Part shown: one piece after another, positions 42,001-51,835 of the stretch
Position numbering within the stretch: the stretch's first letter is position 1
Layout of the letters: each line of letters begins with the position of its first letter
Source: Bryopsis sp. KO-2023
Lineage: Eukaryota; Chlorophyta; Ulvophyceae; Bryopsidales; Bryopsidaceae
NCBI GenBank assembly: GCA_030272585.1
Contig: BSYQ01000003.1
Location: 7,874,001-7,938,000, forward strand
Reading direction: 5' to 3'
DNA: 64,000 nt
Made by a program: the position numbers and the translations under genes
Notes under the pieces: model-generated
What the model was told of the DNA's origin: nothing
Database searches by the model: none
Seen by the model: only the letters and a program-made list of their open reading frames with translations

Positions 42001-43310
42001 GCTCTGGGTACAGAGATTCGTATGAGTACAGCTTACCACCCTCAAACGGATGGGCAGAGTGAGGTTACCATACGTACTTTGGAAAATTTCCTGAGGCCAT
42101 ATGCTGAGAGGTATCCCCATAAGTGGGTTGAGTATTTACCTACAGCAGAGTTTGCAGCAAACAATGCAGTGAATGCGAGTACAGGGTTCGCACCTGCATA
42201 TTTGATGTATGGGTACCATCCAGAAACACCAAACATTGGTGGGACGGCAACGCAATTTCAAGTGGAAGCAGTTAAGACAATGGTAGCACGGATGGCACAG
42301 GACTTAGATACCGCAAAAGCATATTACTCTAGAGCACAACACAGAATGTGTGTGAGTGCAAACAAGAAGAGGAAAGATATTGCTTTTGAGAAAGGGGATA
42401 AAGTCCTGATAAAAAGCCGTTTTATTCCGTTGGCTGCTTTGAACAAAGTGAGTCCAAAACTGCGCCGTCGATTTGTGGGTCCCTTTGAAATTGTGGAGAA
42501 AATATCAAAGGTGGCTTACAGAGTTCAACTTCCGGAAACATGGCTCATTCACCCAGTGTTTCATGTTTCTAAGTTCAAGCGTTATCACCAGAGATAGGAC
42601 TTTACGGTTACGGTCACCGTAACCGGACCGTAACCACCGTAACCGGACCGTAACCGGAGTACAATTTTCGTCAGAAAATCGTACTTTTACGGCCGTAACC
42701 GTAGCACCGTACCACTCCGTACCGCTCCGTACCGGACCGTAACGACCGTAACGGCCGTAACAACCGTAAACCGTAGAAAGTGACCCCCGCAGGGTCCCGC
42801 GATTCCAAAGGAACCCAGGGGAATTCGAACCCGCGACCCTACTGACTGCAGCCTAACGCTTTACCAATGAACCACGCTACTTCACGGTGATTTAGGGCCT
42901 ACCGTAGTTATACCGTACCTGTTCCGTACCGTAAAAACAACATATTACTCCGGTTACGGTACGGAGTTACGGCCGTAGTACGGTGACCGTAACCCGACCG
43001 TAACCGGACCGGACCGGAGTCGGACCAAAAATTTGGCCCAAGTCCTATCTCTGGTTATCACGCCTCGAGTGATAACAGCAGGCAGATACAACCTCCAGAA
43101 GGAGAGTTGATTGGTAGCGAAGTAGAGTATGAGGTCGAAAATATCCTAAGGGCTAGAGGTAAACGCAACCGCGAATACCTAGTGCTGTGGAAAGGATACG
43201 ATCTACTTGACGCTACTTGGGAACCTGAAGCTAATCTGGTTAACGCACCAGATATACTTCGCGCATTTAAAGAGAAAGAAAGAAAAGAGTTGCAGAAAGG
43301 AAGAGAATAG
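39097..43310 (+). pseudogene. pol: D1 pol: protease, reverse transcriptase, RNase H, integrase, chromodomain (cut by a hAT element)
   Basis: Without the hAT element at 42589-43053 it encodes 1246 residues, as in D2. Protease: FIDCGSTANYI. Reverse transcriptase: VDYRWINK, LDLRSGYWQ, PFGLTNCPAQ and FIDD at residues 472-475. RNase H: TDASNEAIGAVL and ADALSR. Integrase: HHCC (H...H, CPVCQ), then DLVTDLP, SDRDPRF and the Glu in DGQSEVTIR. The chromodomain lies in 43107-43300 (YEVENILRARG...YLVLWKGYDLLDATWEP), the module chromoviruses use to target modified chromatin. The interruption lies between integrase and chromodomain. Confidence 0.93.
42589..43053. mobile_element. hAT-type miniature element, copy 2 (465 bp), with tRNA-like core
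   Basis: It has the same ends as copy 1 and is nearly identical to it. The target duplication is gttatcac (42581-42588 and 43054-43061); the D2 pol gene shows the empty site. Both copies in one D1 element suggest a recent burst. Confidence 0.95.
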
Positions 43311-43759
43311 GGAAACAGAGTGTTTGATGGCTAAGGTGGAACTCCTTATAGCAAGGGGGCGCGAAAAAGGATACCTTAGAAAAACTCTGTCGACTTCCAA
43401 ACCAACTCTTTAACTTTAATGCGTTAGGTGCCTAAGTTATTTGGTTGGCGCAGTAAGTGTAGCTTCAGTAGTACTTTAGAAACCGGGCAAACGATGTCAC
43501 ATTCGAGATAGTGTGGTTGTTCCGAGAAAACCCCTATCAAGTGACGTGTTGAGGTGGTCTTGACGAGACTCCAACCGAGCGAAACGTTGGTGTCTCACCC
43601 CAATAACCCAACGAGGAAAGTGTACGAGTCACCCAGCCTTATAAGCGCAGCCCTCGAACCATTTTGCCCTAGTGTTTGTGTAAACGGAGCGAGCTCCTGA
43701 GTGAAAAAAAGTCTAAAGACGCACAAACCGTTGTTATTTCTTTCTTTCCGACGAACATA
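43311..43759 (+). other. D1 spacer between pol and the third frame
   Basis: No domain or convincing frame is seen in these ~450 bases. They may hold a leader or splice site for the third frame. The matching spacer in D2 is 54267-54716. Confidence 0.5.
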
Positions 43760-45588
43760 ATGGCTGCCGATACACCCGCCGCAATTATTGCGAGATTGGA
43801 AGCGGAGGTAGCTCAAAAAGAAGAGGAGCTGCAGCACTTTACGTCGACCGCAGAGGAAGTGCTGCAGAACAATGAGGCCTTAACCCGGCAGCTCTCAGAG
43901 TTGAGTGACCGGACGAAAGCAGCTGAGGCTGCGAAGGAGGCAGCGGAGAAAGCCAAGGAAAAGGCGGAGGCGGAAAAGAAAGAAGCGGAGGACAAGACCA
44001 AGGTCTTGGAAGAAAAATTGGAAGCCATGAAGCTGAAAAAGCAAAGGTTCCAATCTCACATGATGGCTAACCATCGTGAGAATGACCTCCGTAAACAAGC
44101 TCTCGGGGGAATGGTGGATCGATTTACCGCGGTAGAGGAAACGCTGCAGCGAGCTGTAGCAACCGCGTGGAGTGCAGCAGCCAACAACCTGAAGAAAGAA
44201 TTGGCAGAACAAGAGCTGCAGATCGATTTGCTGGGAGAATCCCTCAGAGACGGCTCTGAAAAACTTCAAGTGCAGAGCGAAACAACGGACAAGATGCTGC
44301 GTTTGAACCCGGCGGTACCAGCACCACGGGTACGCGAAGAACTGGATCGCCAAGTCCAAGTTCTGTTGTCATTGACAACTTGTCAAACGCAACACTTGAT
44401 CTGGAACCGTCCAAGGACGATGATGCGGGAGGCTCAAGCAAGGGCAAGGGGAAAGGGAAAAACAAACGCCCAAGCTCGCCGTGTAGGGATGAAGATCCAC
44501 ACGGAAAGAGAAGGCGAGAGGACGGTGACGATGAAGGTGGTGAGCCACCGAGGGATCGTATGCCTGGAGATGCAGCAAGAGCCAACTTGTTACTCAAGTT
44601 AAAGGCTGCCGCATTAAAGACTCCAGCACCCTCACAACCAGCACCAACAGTTCAGACTCCCGGAGATGAGGCTACCGCAATAGCACCGGGGGAGGACTTA
44701 TTCGACATGAGAGAGGAGGAGCTTTTGGACTTGGATTTTAACGAAGAAATTGACTTCGGCAGTCCACCTCCTAGGCTCGAAGGTCCTAGTTCTGAACTGG
44801 AGGACGGGGAAATAAGGAATGATGAAGGGCCAAGCCAGGTGACAGAGGTTCAGCGTGCGGTCCATCCACCGTTGGAGTTAGCTCCAACAGAAGCAGCACT
44901 TCGGGCTTTCCGAGAAAAGGTTAAGCTCAGAAGACTAAGGGCGGCTGCTCAGGACAAAGTGGATGCTGCACCTAGCGAAGTGAACCTGTCACGGGAGGAT
45001 ATCGAGAAGGCTTGCAACCCCATCACTGCGTCAGAGAAATGGCCGAAGGTCCAATATACTAACCCCAGGGACCGAGCCTTGCAAAATTACCGCGGCAACC
45101 GGCACTTTCACGAGTTGCCCATGTGCATTTGGTGCGGGAGAAGCCCAATGCAAGCAAGTGCTCAGCGGCTGACGCAGAAGAAGTATTCCGTCCTTCCTTG
45201 TGGGTATCACCTCGTGTGTGATGCTCACTGGTTGGCATACTCGATGCTGGGGCGCATCGTCACGGCGGTCCAAAAAGTCGCGGAAGTGGACAACAAGTCC
45301 ATCGCCACCGTCTCCCCATTCTCTCTACCTGCCCATATGTTGAAGCTGACACGCTCGACGTTCGAAGAAATCCCTTCGTTCCCGGCTGAGCACGAGAAGT
45401 TGCCACACTGCAACATGTGTGTGAAGCGGCAGCTCAAGGTGTCCGGCATCACAAGGGATCTGCCATTCCTTAAGTCCAAGAGGGTGGCTGCCGCATTTGA
45501 TCCCTGTGTCCGGTATCGTGCAGTGCAGCAAGCGCATGCGCAGGAGCAGCGTGCTATTCAGCAAGCGCAAGCGCAGGAACAGCGTTAA
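43760..45588 (+). pseudogene. D1 third frame: coiled-coil protein with a RING-like Cys/His domain (frameshifted)
   Basis: ATG at 43760 (MAADTPAA). Residues 10-120 are heptad-rich coiled coil (Glu/Lys/Ala); next come a Lys/Arg patch that could be a nuclear signal, an acidic region, and a Cys/His cluster at 45124-45425: C-x2-C-x21-C-x2-H-x2-C-x2-H, then C-x2-C about 60 residues later, resembling RING spacing. It ends in Gln/Ala repeats. A 14-bp insertion (44371-44384, absent from D2) shifts the frame, so the first part ends at 44602 and the second stays open to 45588. The position is that of an env gene, but no membrane segment is seen. Function unknown. Confidence 0.75.
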
Positions 45589-45783
45589 GGAGGAGGGAAA
45601 AGGAGTTATCGTCGACCAAGTGTGTGCGTGCAGCAGCTGTCAGAGACGTCAGAGCAAGAGACAGGTCCAAGACAGTTGGGTGTGGGTATGGGAGTGGGTG
45701 AGTTTTGTGTTTGTGTTTTTGTGTTTTTGTTTTTCTTTGTGTTTTGGTGTGCGTGGGCGCCCACTTTTTGCGGGGGGGGCGTA
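45589..45783 (+). other. D1 3' UTR with polypurine tract
   Basis: This is a GT-rich stretch ending in gcggggggggcgta immediately before the 3' LTR, a likely plus-strand primer. No gene is seen. Confidence 0.65.
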
Positions 45784-46202
45784 TGTTAGTCTTTTAGCGC
45801 TATACGAGGTAGTTTGGGATAGAGCCGAGGGTGGCTGACGCATGTGGGTTCGCGAGTAAGACAGATTAGACCTAGAGTTTGGGGCATGCGTCAGCGTACT
45901 ACACTTAGGGGTACTTAAGAGGCCCACTCGTTGTTTTGACATCTTCTTTACTTTGTAAGAACTCGGGATTCGTGGGATTGGTGTGTTCCCGCTTGTGTGT
46001 GTTTGTGTGTGTGTGTGTCTAAGTGTTTGCCTGACGCAATCACTTATCCAACCAAGTGCTCTAGTAGCGTTCACAACCGCGCTAGCTAGAGAGTTGTCTA
46101 AAGCAACAAACCCCACAAGTATACTTGCGTTAGCCAGCAAGTTATCACGAATCCAACCAACACAGCCGACCACTATTGCGTCACCCACAAGCTTCACTAT
46201 CA
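45784..46202 (+). repeat. D1 3' LTR (419 bp)
   Basis: It is the pair of 35152-35572, with a two-base shorter GT repeat and one visible substitution. Confidence 0.93.
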
Positions 46203-46207
46203 GCCGT

Positions 46208-46340
46208 CGAGGACGTTTCTCACCTCCGCGACGACCCGCAGGAAGTCGCCTTTTTATCACCTCTCAAAACAGCACCCAAACCGCCCCCCGACTTGTTTCG
46301 ATTCTGTTTCGATGCTCGTGCGGTCAATGAATGCCTCCAG
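46208..46340 (+). pseudogene. DIRS-order reverse transcriptase, middle segment
   Basis: It continues the frame cut by D1, reading EDVSHL... to RFCFDARAVNECLQ. The FRFCFDARAVN part matches the reverse transcriptase motif that usually reads R-x-x-x-D-x-R-x-L-N. It ends with atgcctccag, which is repeated on the far side of foldback element E. Confidence 0.8.
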
Positions 46341-47404
46341 CCTGGCTAGGGATATGATAGGCAATGATCGGCCTGCTAAAAATAGGTCTAAACGGGGTCG
46401 GATCGGGATCGGATTTTCACTAATGTCTATTATAGGGTGATACAAAAATAATCGGGTTTTTTTTTTTTTTTTTTTACCGATCATGATCGGTGCCGATCAT
46501 CGGTGATCGGTGTCTTGATCGGACCGATTAATCGGGATCGGCGACCGATCCGATCAAAGAACGGCGTCGGCCGATCCCGATCCCGATCCGATCAAGGCGC
46601 GGAGCTGTGATCGGAATAGTCGGCCGATCAAAGTCGGCGTTTTTTTTTTGATCGGTACAATGATCAGGGAGAACCGATCATGATCGGTATGAAAGGCGCG
46701 AAGTCGGTGAATTTGATAAATTTCCGATCAGATCGAATCTGCCGATCACCCACCGATCCCGATCCGATCATGATCGGAAATCGGGTGACGCGCAAAGTAA
46801 CCCCCGCAGGGTCCCCAGAACCCAAGGGAACCGAGTGGGATTCGAACACCGTACCGCACGGTGTCGAGTCATCTACACTGAGCGCTAAGCCAAGTGGACC
46901 ACGATGATTTTGTGGCTGTTGCGATGATATACCTTAATCTGTTTGTAATTCTGTGAAATTAGGGTATATTATTGCAACAACCACAAAATCATCGTGGTCC
47001 ACTTGGCTTAGCGCTCAGTGTAGATGACTCGACACCGTGCGGTACGGTGTTCGAATCCCACTCGGTTCCCTTGGGTTCTGGGGACCCTGCGGGGGTTACT
47101 TTGCGCGTCACCCGATTTCCGATCATGATCGGATCGGGATCGGTGGGTGATCGGCAGATCCGATCTGATCGGAAAACGCCGATCCCGATCCCGATCCGAT
47201 CTGGTTTCCGAGGCAGAATTGGGTGATCGGCCGATTTTGATCGGAAAAGTCGGACCGATTTTTGTGATCGGTCCGATTTTGATCGGTGATCGGTTTGATC
47301 GGACCGATCTGATCGATGATCGATTTGATCGGAAATTACGGGTGCCGATCTTGATCGGAGATCGGTTTGATCGATGACCGACAGATCGGGATCGGATCCC
47401 TAGT
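46341..47404. mobile_element. Element E: foldback element with an inverted pair of tRNA-like sequences (1,064 bp)
   Basis: It is flanked by a 10-bp direct repeat atgcctccag (46331-46340 and 47405-47414), and removing it restores the DIRS frame exactly. Near-perfect inverted arms of ~180 bp (about 46755-46934 and 46965-47145) surround a 30-bp loop. Each arm carries a tRNA-like segment; on the right arm (+ strand) an A-box-like tggctta starts at 47004 and a B box ends near 47058. Outer arms are rich in GATCGG, with the ends sharing CTAGGGAT. A Mutator-like foldback (9-11 bp duplications) or a hAT relative is possible. There is no coding frame of its own. Confidence 0.85.
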
Positions 47405-47414
47405 ATGCCTCCAG

Positions 47415-47786
47415 GCTCCCAGCTTTCGCCTCGAAGGTATTCAGGTGGTAAAGGAGATGCTGCGCACCGGAGACTTTCTCTGGGGTTTTGATTTTAAAAA
47501 AGGATACTTCCAGATGCCCCTACACCCTGACCTTCAGCGCGTATGCTGTTTTGAATTGGATGGGCGGGTGTATCGTTTCAAATGCGTCCCCTTCGGCCTG
47601 TCGAACGCTCCTTTCGCTTACACCAAACTGTTGCGGCCGTTAATCAGAAAATGGCGGAGCCTGGGGATCAGAGTTGTTCTGTATTTCGACGACGCACTGT
47701 TTTTTAATTCATCTCTAGAAGACGTCCTCGCGACGCAGAGATTGGTTTTCGCCGACCTTTTTGCGCTCGGGTTGAGATTGAACGTG
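47415..47786 (+). pseudogene. DIRS-order reverse transcriptase, active-site segment (cut by element F)
   Basis: It resumes in frame: FKKGYFQMPLHPDLQR, VPFGLSNAPFAYTKLLRP and RVVLYFDDALFF. These match DIRS/Ngaro reverse transcriptases (KLLRP after the GLS-AP motif; FDD in place of YLDD). The frame is lost after LGLRLNV, where element F begins at 47787. The remainder (RNase H, perhaps methylase and YR) would be on the far side of F, outside the window. Confidence 0.85.
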
Positions 47787-48222
47787 TGTCCCTAACTTTT
47801 GAGGTTGCTCTTTAAAAAGATCCGGAAGGACTATTGTCACTTCCTTTTCAGGAGGAGTCCAACCACTTTGGGAAAATACAACGGAGACAAAAAGAAGAGA
47901 TAAAACTCGAGGGCTGTATTACATTCATCCTGACCGACTTTAAATAGTCGAAACGCAACCTCTAGCCAACTGCTGATCAACTGTAAATCAGCTTCTAATG
48001 GCTTCAGTAAATTGTCCCATTCTGTATCAGTTTGTCGTACTAATCCCCCAGATCATCGATCAAATCAAAAACTCCACAGGGCCTGTTCCTCTATATGTCC
48101 CAGAATTACCCCATAACATTCCAGCAAAACCCGAAGTACTCTTTCCAATCGTATTGTCAATGTATTTCCAGTTATTTTTAAAAACAACCTGCCCCCCTGT
48201 CCAACCTTCTTAACCACCCACA
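47787..48222 (-). repeat. Element F 3' LTR (about 436 bp, inferred)
   Basis: The outer edge is set by loss of the DIRS frame, the inner edge by the ACA-GC-TGT arrangement seen in A/B/C. The outer start (tgtccctaac) and the sequence just inside the LTR (tgtccctact at 48225) share TGTCCCTA. Without the 5' LTR the limits are an inference. Confidence 0.65.
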
Positions 48223-48428
48223 GCTGTCCCTACTCTCCCCTTTGAAAATTCGTCCCGAATTTGCTTCCAATGGAAAAGGAAAAAGAAATCATATCCACAG
48301 CAATCATATCGACAGAAATCATGTCCACAGAGATCATGTCTCCAGAAATCATGTCCCCAGAAAGGACAGAACACCCTGAAAAATCAACAGAAACAAACAA
48401 AACAAAAATACCCCAAACAGTCATCTCA
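48223..48428 (-). other. Element F 3' UTR and polypurine tract
   Basis: The minus strand reads GGGGAGAGTAGGGACAGC next to the LTR, a purine-rich tract like that of A/B. The rest contains several short atcatgtc-cagaa repeats and no gene. Confidence 0.6.
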
Positions 48429-50882
48429 CTAGAAATCGGGAGCCGATTCTTCCGACGATTCCACAACGTCCTCCGACGACTCCGACGACTCCTCCACACT
48501 CTCTGCGGGCTCGTAATCAGGCCTCCAATCAATACGTCCTGCCACCCGGTCGGCCGTAAACAGCTCCTTCAGCGTCTTCGTTATTACTGAGCCGGTCATT
48601 CGCGGGTTGACATATAAGCCGTAGATCTCGGGTTGGTTAACGAGGATCGTCTGAATGAGCGGCCGCCAATGGGAACCGATCGGCAAACGGAGCTCGATAA
48701 GGTCGCACTGAACACAGCGATAGCGGAGCAAGCGGTCCACATCCAGGTTTTCGCTAGCAGGGGTGATCGCGACGAGCTGATCACGCGGAAGTGGAAGAGC
48801 CACCGCCAGAGCCGCCCCTTCACCGCGCACAATCCCCGACGACATCCCAACCGACCATGCCACCATCTTGCGTAAGCATGCACGTCTGCTTCTGCCAAAA
48901 CAGCAGAACTGGTGCTGGTGATGCGTGCCAACCAACCGACACGCAGAGGAGCGATGTGGCCGAGCCCTGACCCCGGGTTGCCTTGTGCAGACAAAACACC
49001 GCCCTGGATTCCTCGTCCCCAAGCACTCCAAAATGTCCCCCTGCGGTCCGAGAACATGCAACGGCGCGACAGCCACCCGATCCGCGTTCGCTCGAAGGCG
49101 CGCCACCTCCCTTTCCAACTCGGCATGTCTGTTCCGATCGGTTTCCGCCTGTCGTGAGAGTGTTTCCACTTGCCGTTCCCAAACTCGCGCGCGCTCCTCA
49201 GTTGTGGTGATCACGTTTTCTTGATCACGAAGGTATTCGATCAGCCGACTGGTGCTGTCCTGCAACCGCCGAAAGCAACGATCTCCATCGCCCTCCAACT
49301 CGACGTAGCCTCCGACGGCTTCCAGATCGACCTCCACCTGTTCCACAACTGCCTCCACATCCATTTCTTCCAATTCACTCGACTCTGAACTCTCTGGATC
49401 GCCTACATCCCCAGTAGGATCGACCTGAGGTTCGTCCTCGTCGGTGTTGTAAACCCACAGCGCGTCCATCGTAAGCAACAAAAAAAAGAGTAAAAGGAAA
49501 GAGGGGGTATCAATAGTCTTCGTTCCAGGCAGGGTAGCGAGAAAATCAGCGAAAGGTCCCTCTTTTTCGGTATCGTCCGATGCATCATCCTCGTTCGACG
49601 TCTCTGGTTCCACCGGGTCACATTGCTGCCTTTGCACCACCCAAGAATGATTAGGTGTTTGACCAACCCAAACGAGTGATCCTTGCAGGCGCTGAACCAT
49701 CCATGGCCCTTCCGTATACGCATTCCTTTTCGCTCGAAACACTCTTTCCTCTGGGTTAACCATCACCATGTCCCCCACTTGAAGCGGTTTCCACGCTCGT
49801 TTAGAGTGAGACATCAGCCGGCGCACCTGTGTTTTTACTCTTTGTTTGTGCATGGCCACGTTGATCCCTCCTTGTTGCCACCTCTGATCCTCCTTCCGCA
49901 TTCGAAAGAGTATAACCCTTTCCGTTTCCCAAGCATCCTTTTCTCTCCATTCGCCTTGTTTTTGATATCGGATCTCTTTGTCTTCCTCTGTGTCCTCATG
50001 TGTTAAATCCCGAAGGAAGAAAGCTTCTCCCGGTGTCACACATGTAGCTGAGTGCTTTCTCGTATTTATTTCGAATAACGCCTGCGGGAGCTTCTTCGGC
50101 CAATCCCTGGGAATATACCCGTTGCCTATTTGTCGTAGTTTTCGTTGTAGTTCCTGATTTACCCTTTCCACCATCCCATTTCCCTCTGGATGGTGGGGTC
50201 GTGAACGTTTCACCAACACTTTCCATTTTTCCATGACCTCCAAAAAGGTACCGAAGAATTCTTTTCCATTGTCCGTCACCAAAACTTGTGGTGCTCCATA
50301 TCGGTAAAACACTTCCTCCTCGATCCAAGCTGCAACTTCCTTACTGTCCTTTGAATAGAGGGCTCCCGAACATGTCCACCGAGAGTAGTAGTCGATCAAA
50401 ACCACTGCATAACGATGGGATGTTTGCTCTGCCCGGGGTAGAGTGATCAAGTCTAACCCAACACGTTCCCAAGGCTGTAGCACCACTTGATGTCGATAAG
50501 GTGCTGGCCGAATTGTTGCTTTCCTTGTCTTTCGACAGCCAATGCAAACTCGCAGGTGCTTTCGTACCGTGGAGACCATGTTTGGCCACCAATAATTCTT
50601 CTTTAACTTCTTCACTGTTTTATAGATCCCCATGTGTCCTCCTTGGGTGTGTACTCGCAGAATTGTCTGTCTTCGCCGCGCGGTTCGAAGAACTGCTTTC
50701 CACCGCTGATCAGCGTCCAAATACTCCAACTTGTGCTCTGTTTCAGTTCGCCAGCGATAACGTTTCGCTCGTTTTCGAATTCGTTCTCTTTTTGCTCTAT
50801 CTCCTATATCAACCAGTGCACTGCTCCCCTGCAGCGTTTGCAGTAACAACTGATCGTCCCATGGCTCGGTTTTTCGAGGCAT
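48429..50882 (-). CDS. Element F integrase with hydrophobic segment and Cys/His tail (817 aa)
   Basis: The ATG at 50882 overlaps the RT-RNase H stop as TAATG, suggesting coupled re-initiation. Residues 1-430 are integrase: H...H and C-x2-C (CIGCRKT), DLITLP, TDNGKEF and NGMVERVNQE, then a GPY/F-like region (GPWMVQRLQGSLVWVG). A strongly hydrophobic stretch (SFLLLFFLLLTMDALW, about 49457-49510), an acidic and coiled-coil region, and a Cys/His domain follow: C-x2-C-x15-C-x5-H-H-x-H-x2-C-C, later CVQC (about 48600-49005). The tail order matches A/B despite low similarity. The frame is intact. Confidence 0.88.
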   Translation of the reverse strand: MPRKTEPWDDQLLLQTLQGSSALVDIGDRAKRERIRKRAKRYRWRTETEHKLEYLDADQRWKAVLRTARRRQTILRVHTQGGHMGIYKTVKKLKKNYWWPNMVSTVRKHLRVCIGCRKTRKATIRPAPYRHQVVLQPWERVGLDLITLPRAEQTSHRYAVVLIDYYSRWTCSGALYSKDSKEVAAWIEEEVFYRYGAPQVLVTDNGKEFFGTFLEVMEKWKVLVKRSRPHHPEGNGMVERVNQELQRKLRQIGNGYIPRDWPKKLPQALFEINTRKHSATCVTPGEAFFLRDLTHEDTEEDKEIRYQKQGEWREKDAWETERVILFRMRKEDQRWQQGGINVAMHKQRVKTQVRRLMSHSKRAWKPLQVGDMVMVNPEERVFRAKRNAYTEGPWMVQRLQGSLVWVGQTPNHSWVVQRQQCDPVEPETSNEDDASDDTEKEGPFADFLATLPGTKTIDTPSFLLLFFLLLTMDALWVYNTDEDEPQVDPTGDVGDPESSESSELEEMDVEAVVEQVEVDLEAVGGYVELEGDGDRCFRRLQDSTSRLIEYLRDQENVITTTEERARVWERQVETLSRQAETDRNRHAELEREVARLRANADRVAVAPLHVLGPQGDILECLGTRNPGRCFVCTRQPGVRARPHRSSACRLVGTHHQHQFCCFGRSRRACLRKMVAWSVGMSSGIVRGEGAALAVALPLPRDQLVAITPASENLDVDRLLRYRCVQCDLIELRLPIGSHWRPLIQTILVNQPEIYGLYVNPRMTGSVITKTLKELFTADRVAGRIDWRPDYEPAESVEESSESSEDVVESSEESAPDF

Positions 50883-51835
50883 TACTTTTGCACAACTCCT
50901 TGCTTTTTCTTGGTAAACACGGTTCCTTTTCTTCGCACAATTTTATTGTCTCCTACTCCGTGATCCAAGGGTACTGGTAATCTCGAGAGAGCATCGGCAT
51001 TAGCATGTCGCTTCCCCGCTCGATATTCGATCTCAAAGTCAAATTCTTGCAATCGCATGGCCCATCGCAACAGTCTTCCCGTCAGATTTTTCCCAGTCAT
51101 GAGCCAAACTAGAGCTTGATGGTCCGTTTGTAAGGTGAACCGATTTCCATACAGAAAAGGTCGAAAATAAGTACAGGCCCAGACGACTGCGAGGCATTCG
51201 CCATCAACAGCCGAATAGTTTCGCTCCGCAGGGCTCAAACTCTTGCTCGCATAGGCTATGACCTTTTCTGTTCCGTCCGCCTGTTTTTGTGACAGTACAG
51301 CTCCAATGGCGGCTGAACTCCAATCCGTTTGAAGGATGTAAGGTTGATCCAGTTGAGGTGTTGCCAGTGCTGGTTCCGAAGTGATCGCTTCCTTCAAATG
51401 CTCAAACGCCGCCTGTTGCTCCTTTCCCCAAACATAGGGTACGTTTTTCCGAAGAAGGAGGTTGAGGGGAGCCGCCACTTGTGCATAATCTTGAATGAAT
51501 CTTCGGTAGTACGATGTCAACCCCAAGAACGACCGTAGTCCTGAGACATTCACCGGAGGTGTTTGCACTCGTACCGTGAAGACTTTCTTCGGATTCATCT
51601 TGATCTGATCGTTGCCAACGATATGGCCGAGGTATAACAACTCCTCAAACGCAAAATCTGATTTTCGTGGACTAATCCGCAGATTAGCATCCCGTAGCCT
51701 TTCCAACACTTCCCTCAACAACTTTTGATGCTCTTCCCAAGAACTTGCATGGATCACGATATCATCCAAATAAACCACTACACCCTTCCATAATAAGGGA
51801 CCCAAAACTTCATTCATCAAACGTTGAAAAGTGGC
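50882..51835 (-). pseudogene. pol: Element F reverse transcriptase 3' part and RNase H (separated by D2)
   Basis: It resumes after D2 with TFQRLMNEVLGP, has YLDD in VVYLDDIVIH, the connection motif FLGLTSYYRRF, and RNase H (TDWSSAAIGAVL to ADALSRLP). It ends with TAA overlapping the integrase ATG (50882-50884). Its 5' part is 61935-62834. Confidence 0.92.

Larger units (their letters stand above)
35152..46202 (+). mobile_element. Element D1: chromovirus-type Ty3/gypsy retrotransposon with two hAT insertions
   Basis: LTR ends TG...CA, 5-bp target duplication gccgt (35147-35151 and 46203-46207), length 11,051 bp including two 465-bp hAT elements. Order: LTR, primer-binding site, gag, pol with chromodomain, a third frame, LTR. 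Its two LTRs differ at one base that I can see (gaccc/gacct) and in GT-repeat length. Gag, pol and the third frame are all broken in this copy; D2 is the intact reference. Confidence 0.95.

Noticed and set aside
43760-45588. env gene of chromovirus D
   Set aside because: The position fits, but there is no signal peptide, membrane anchor or glycoprotein-like cysteine pattern.
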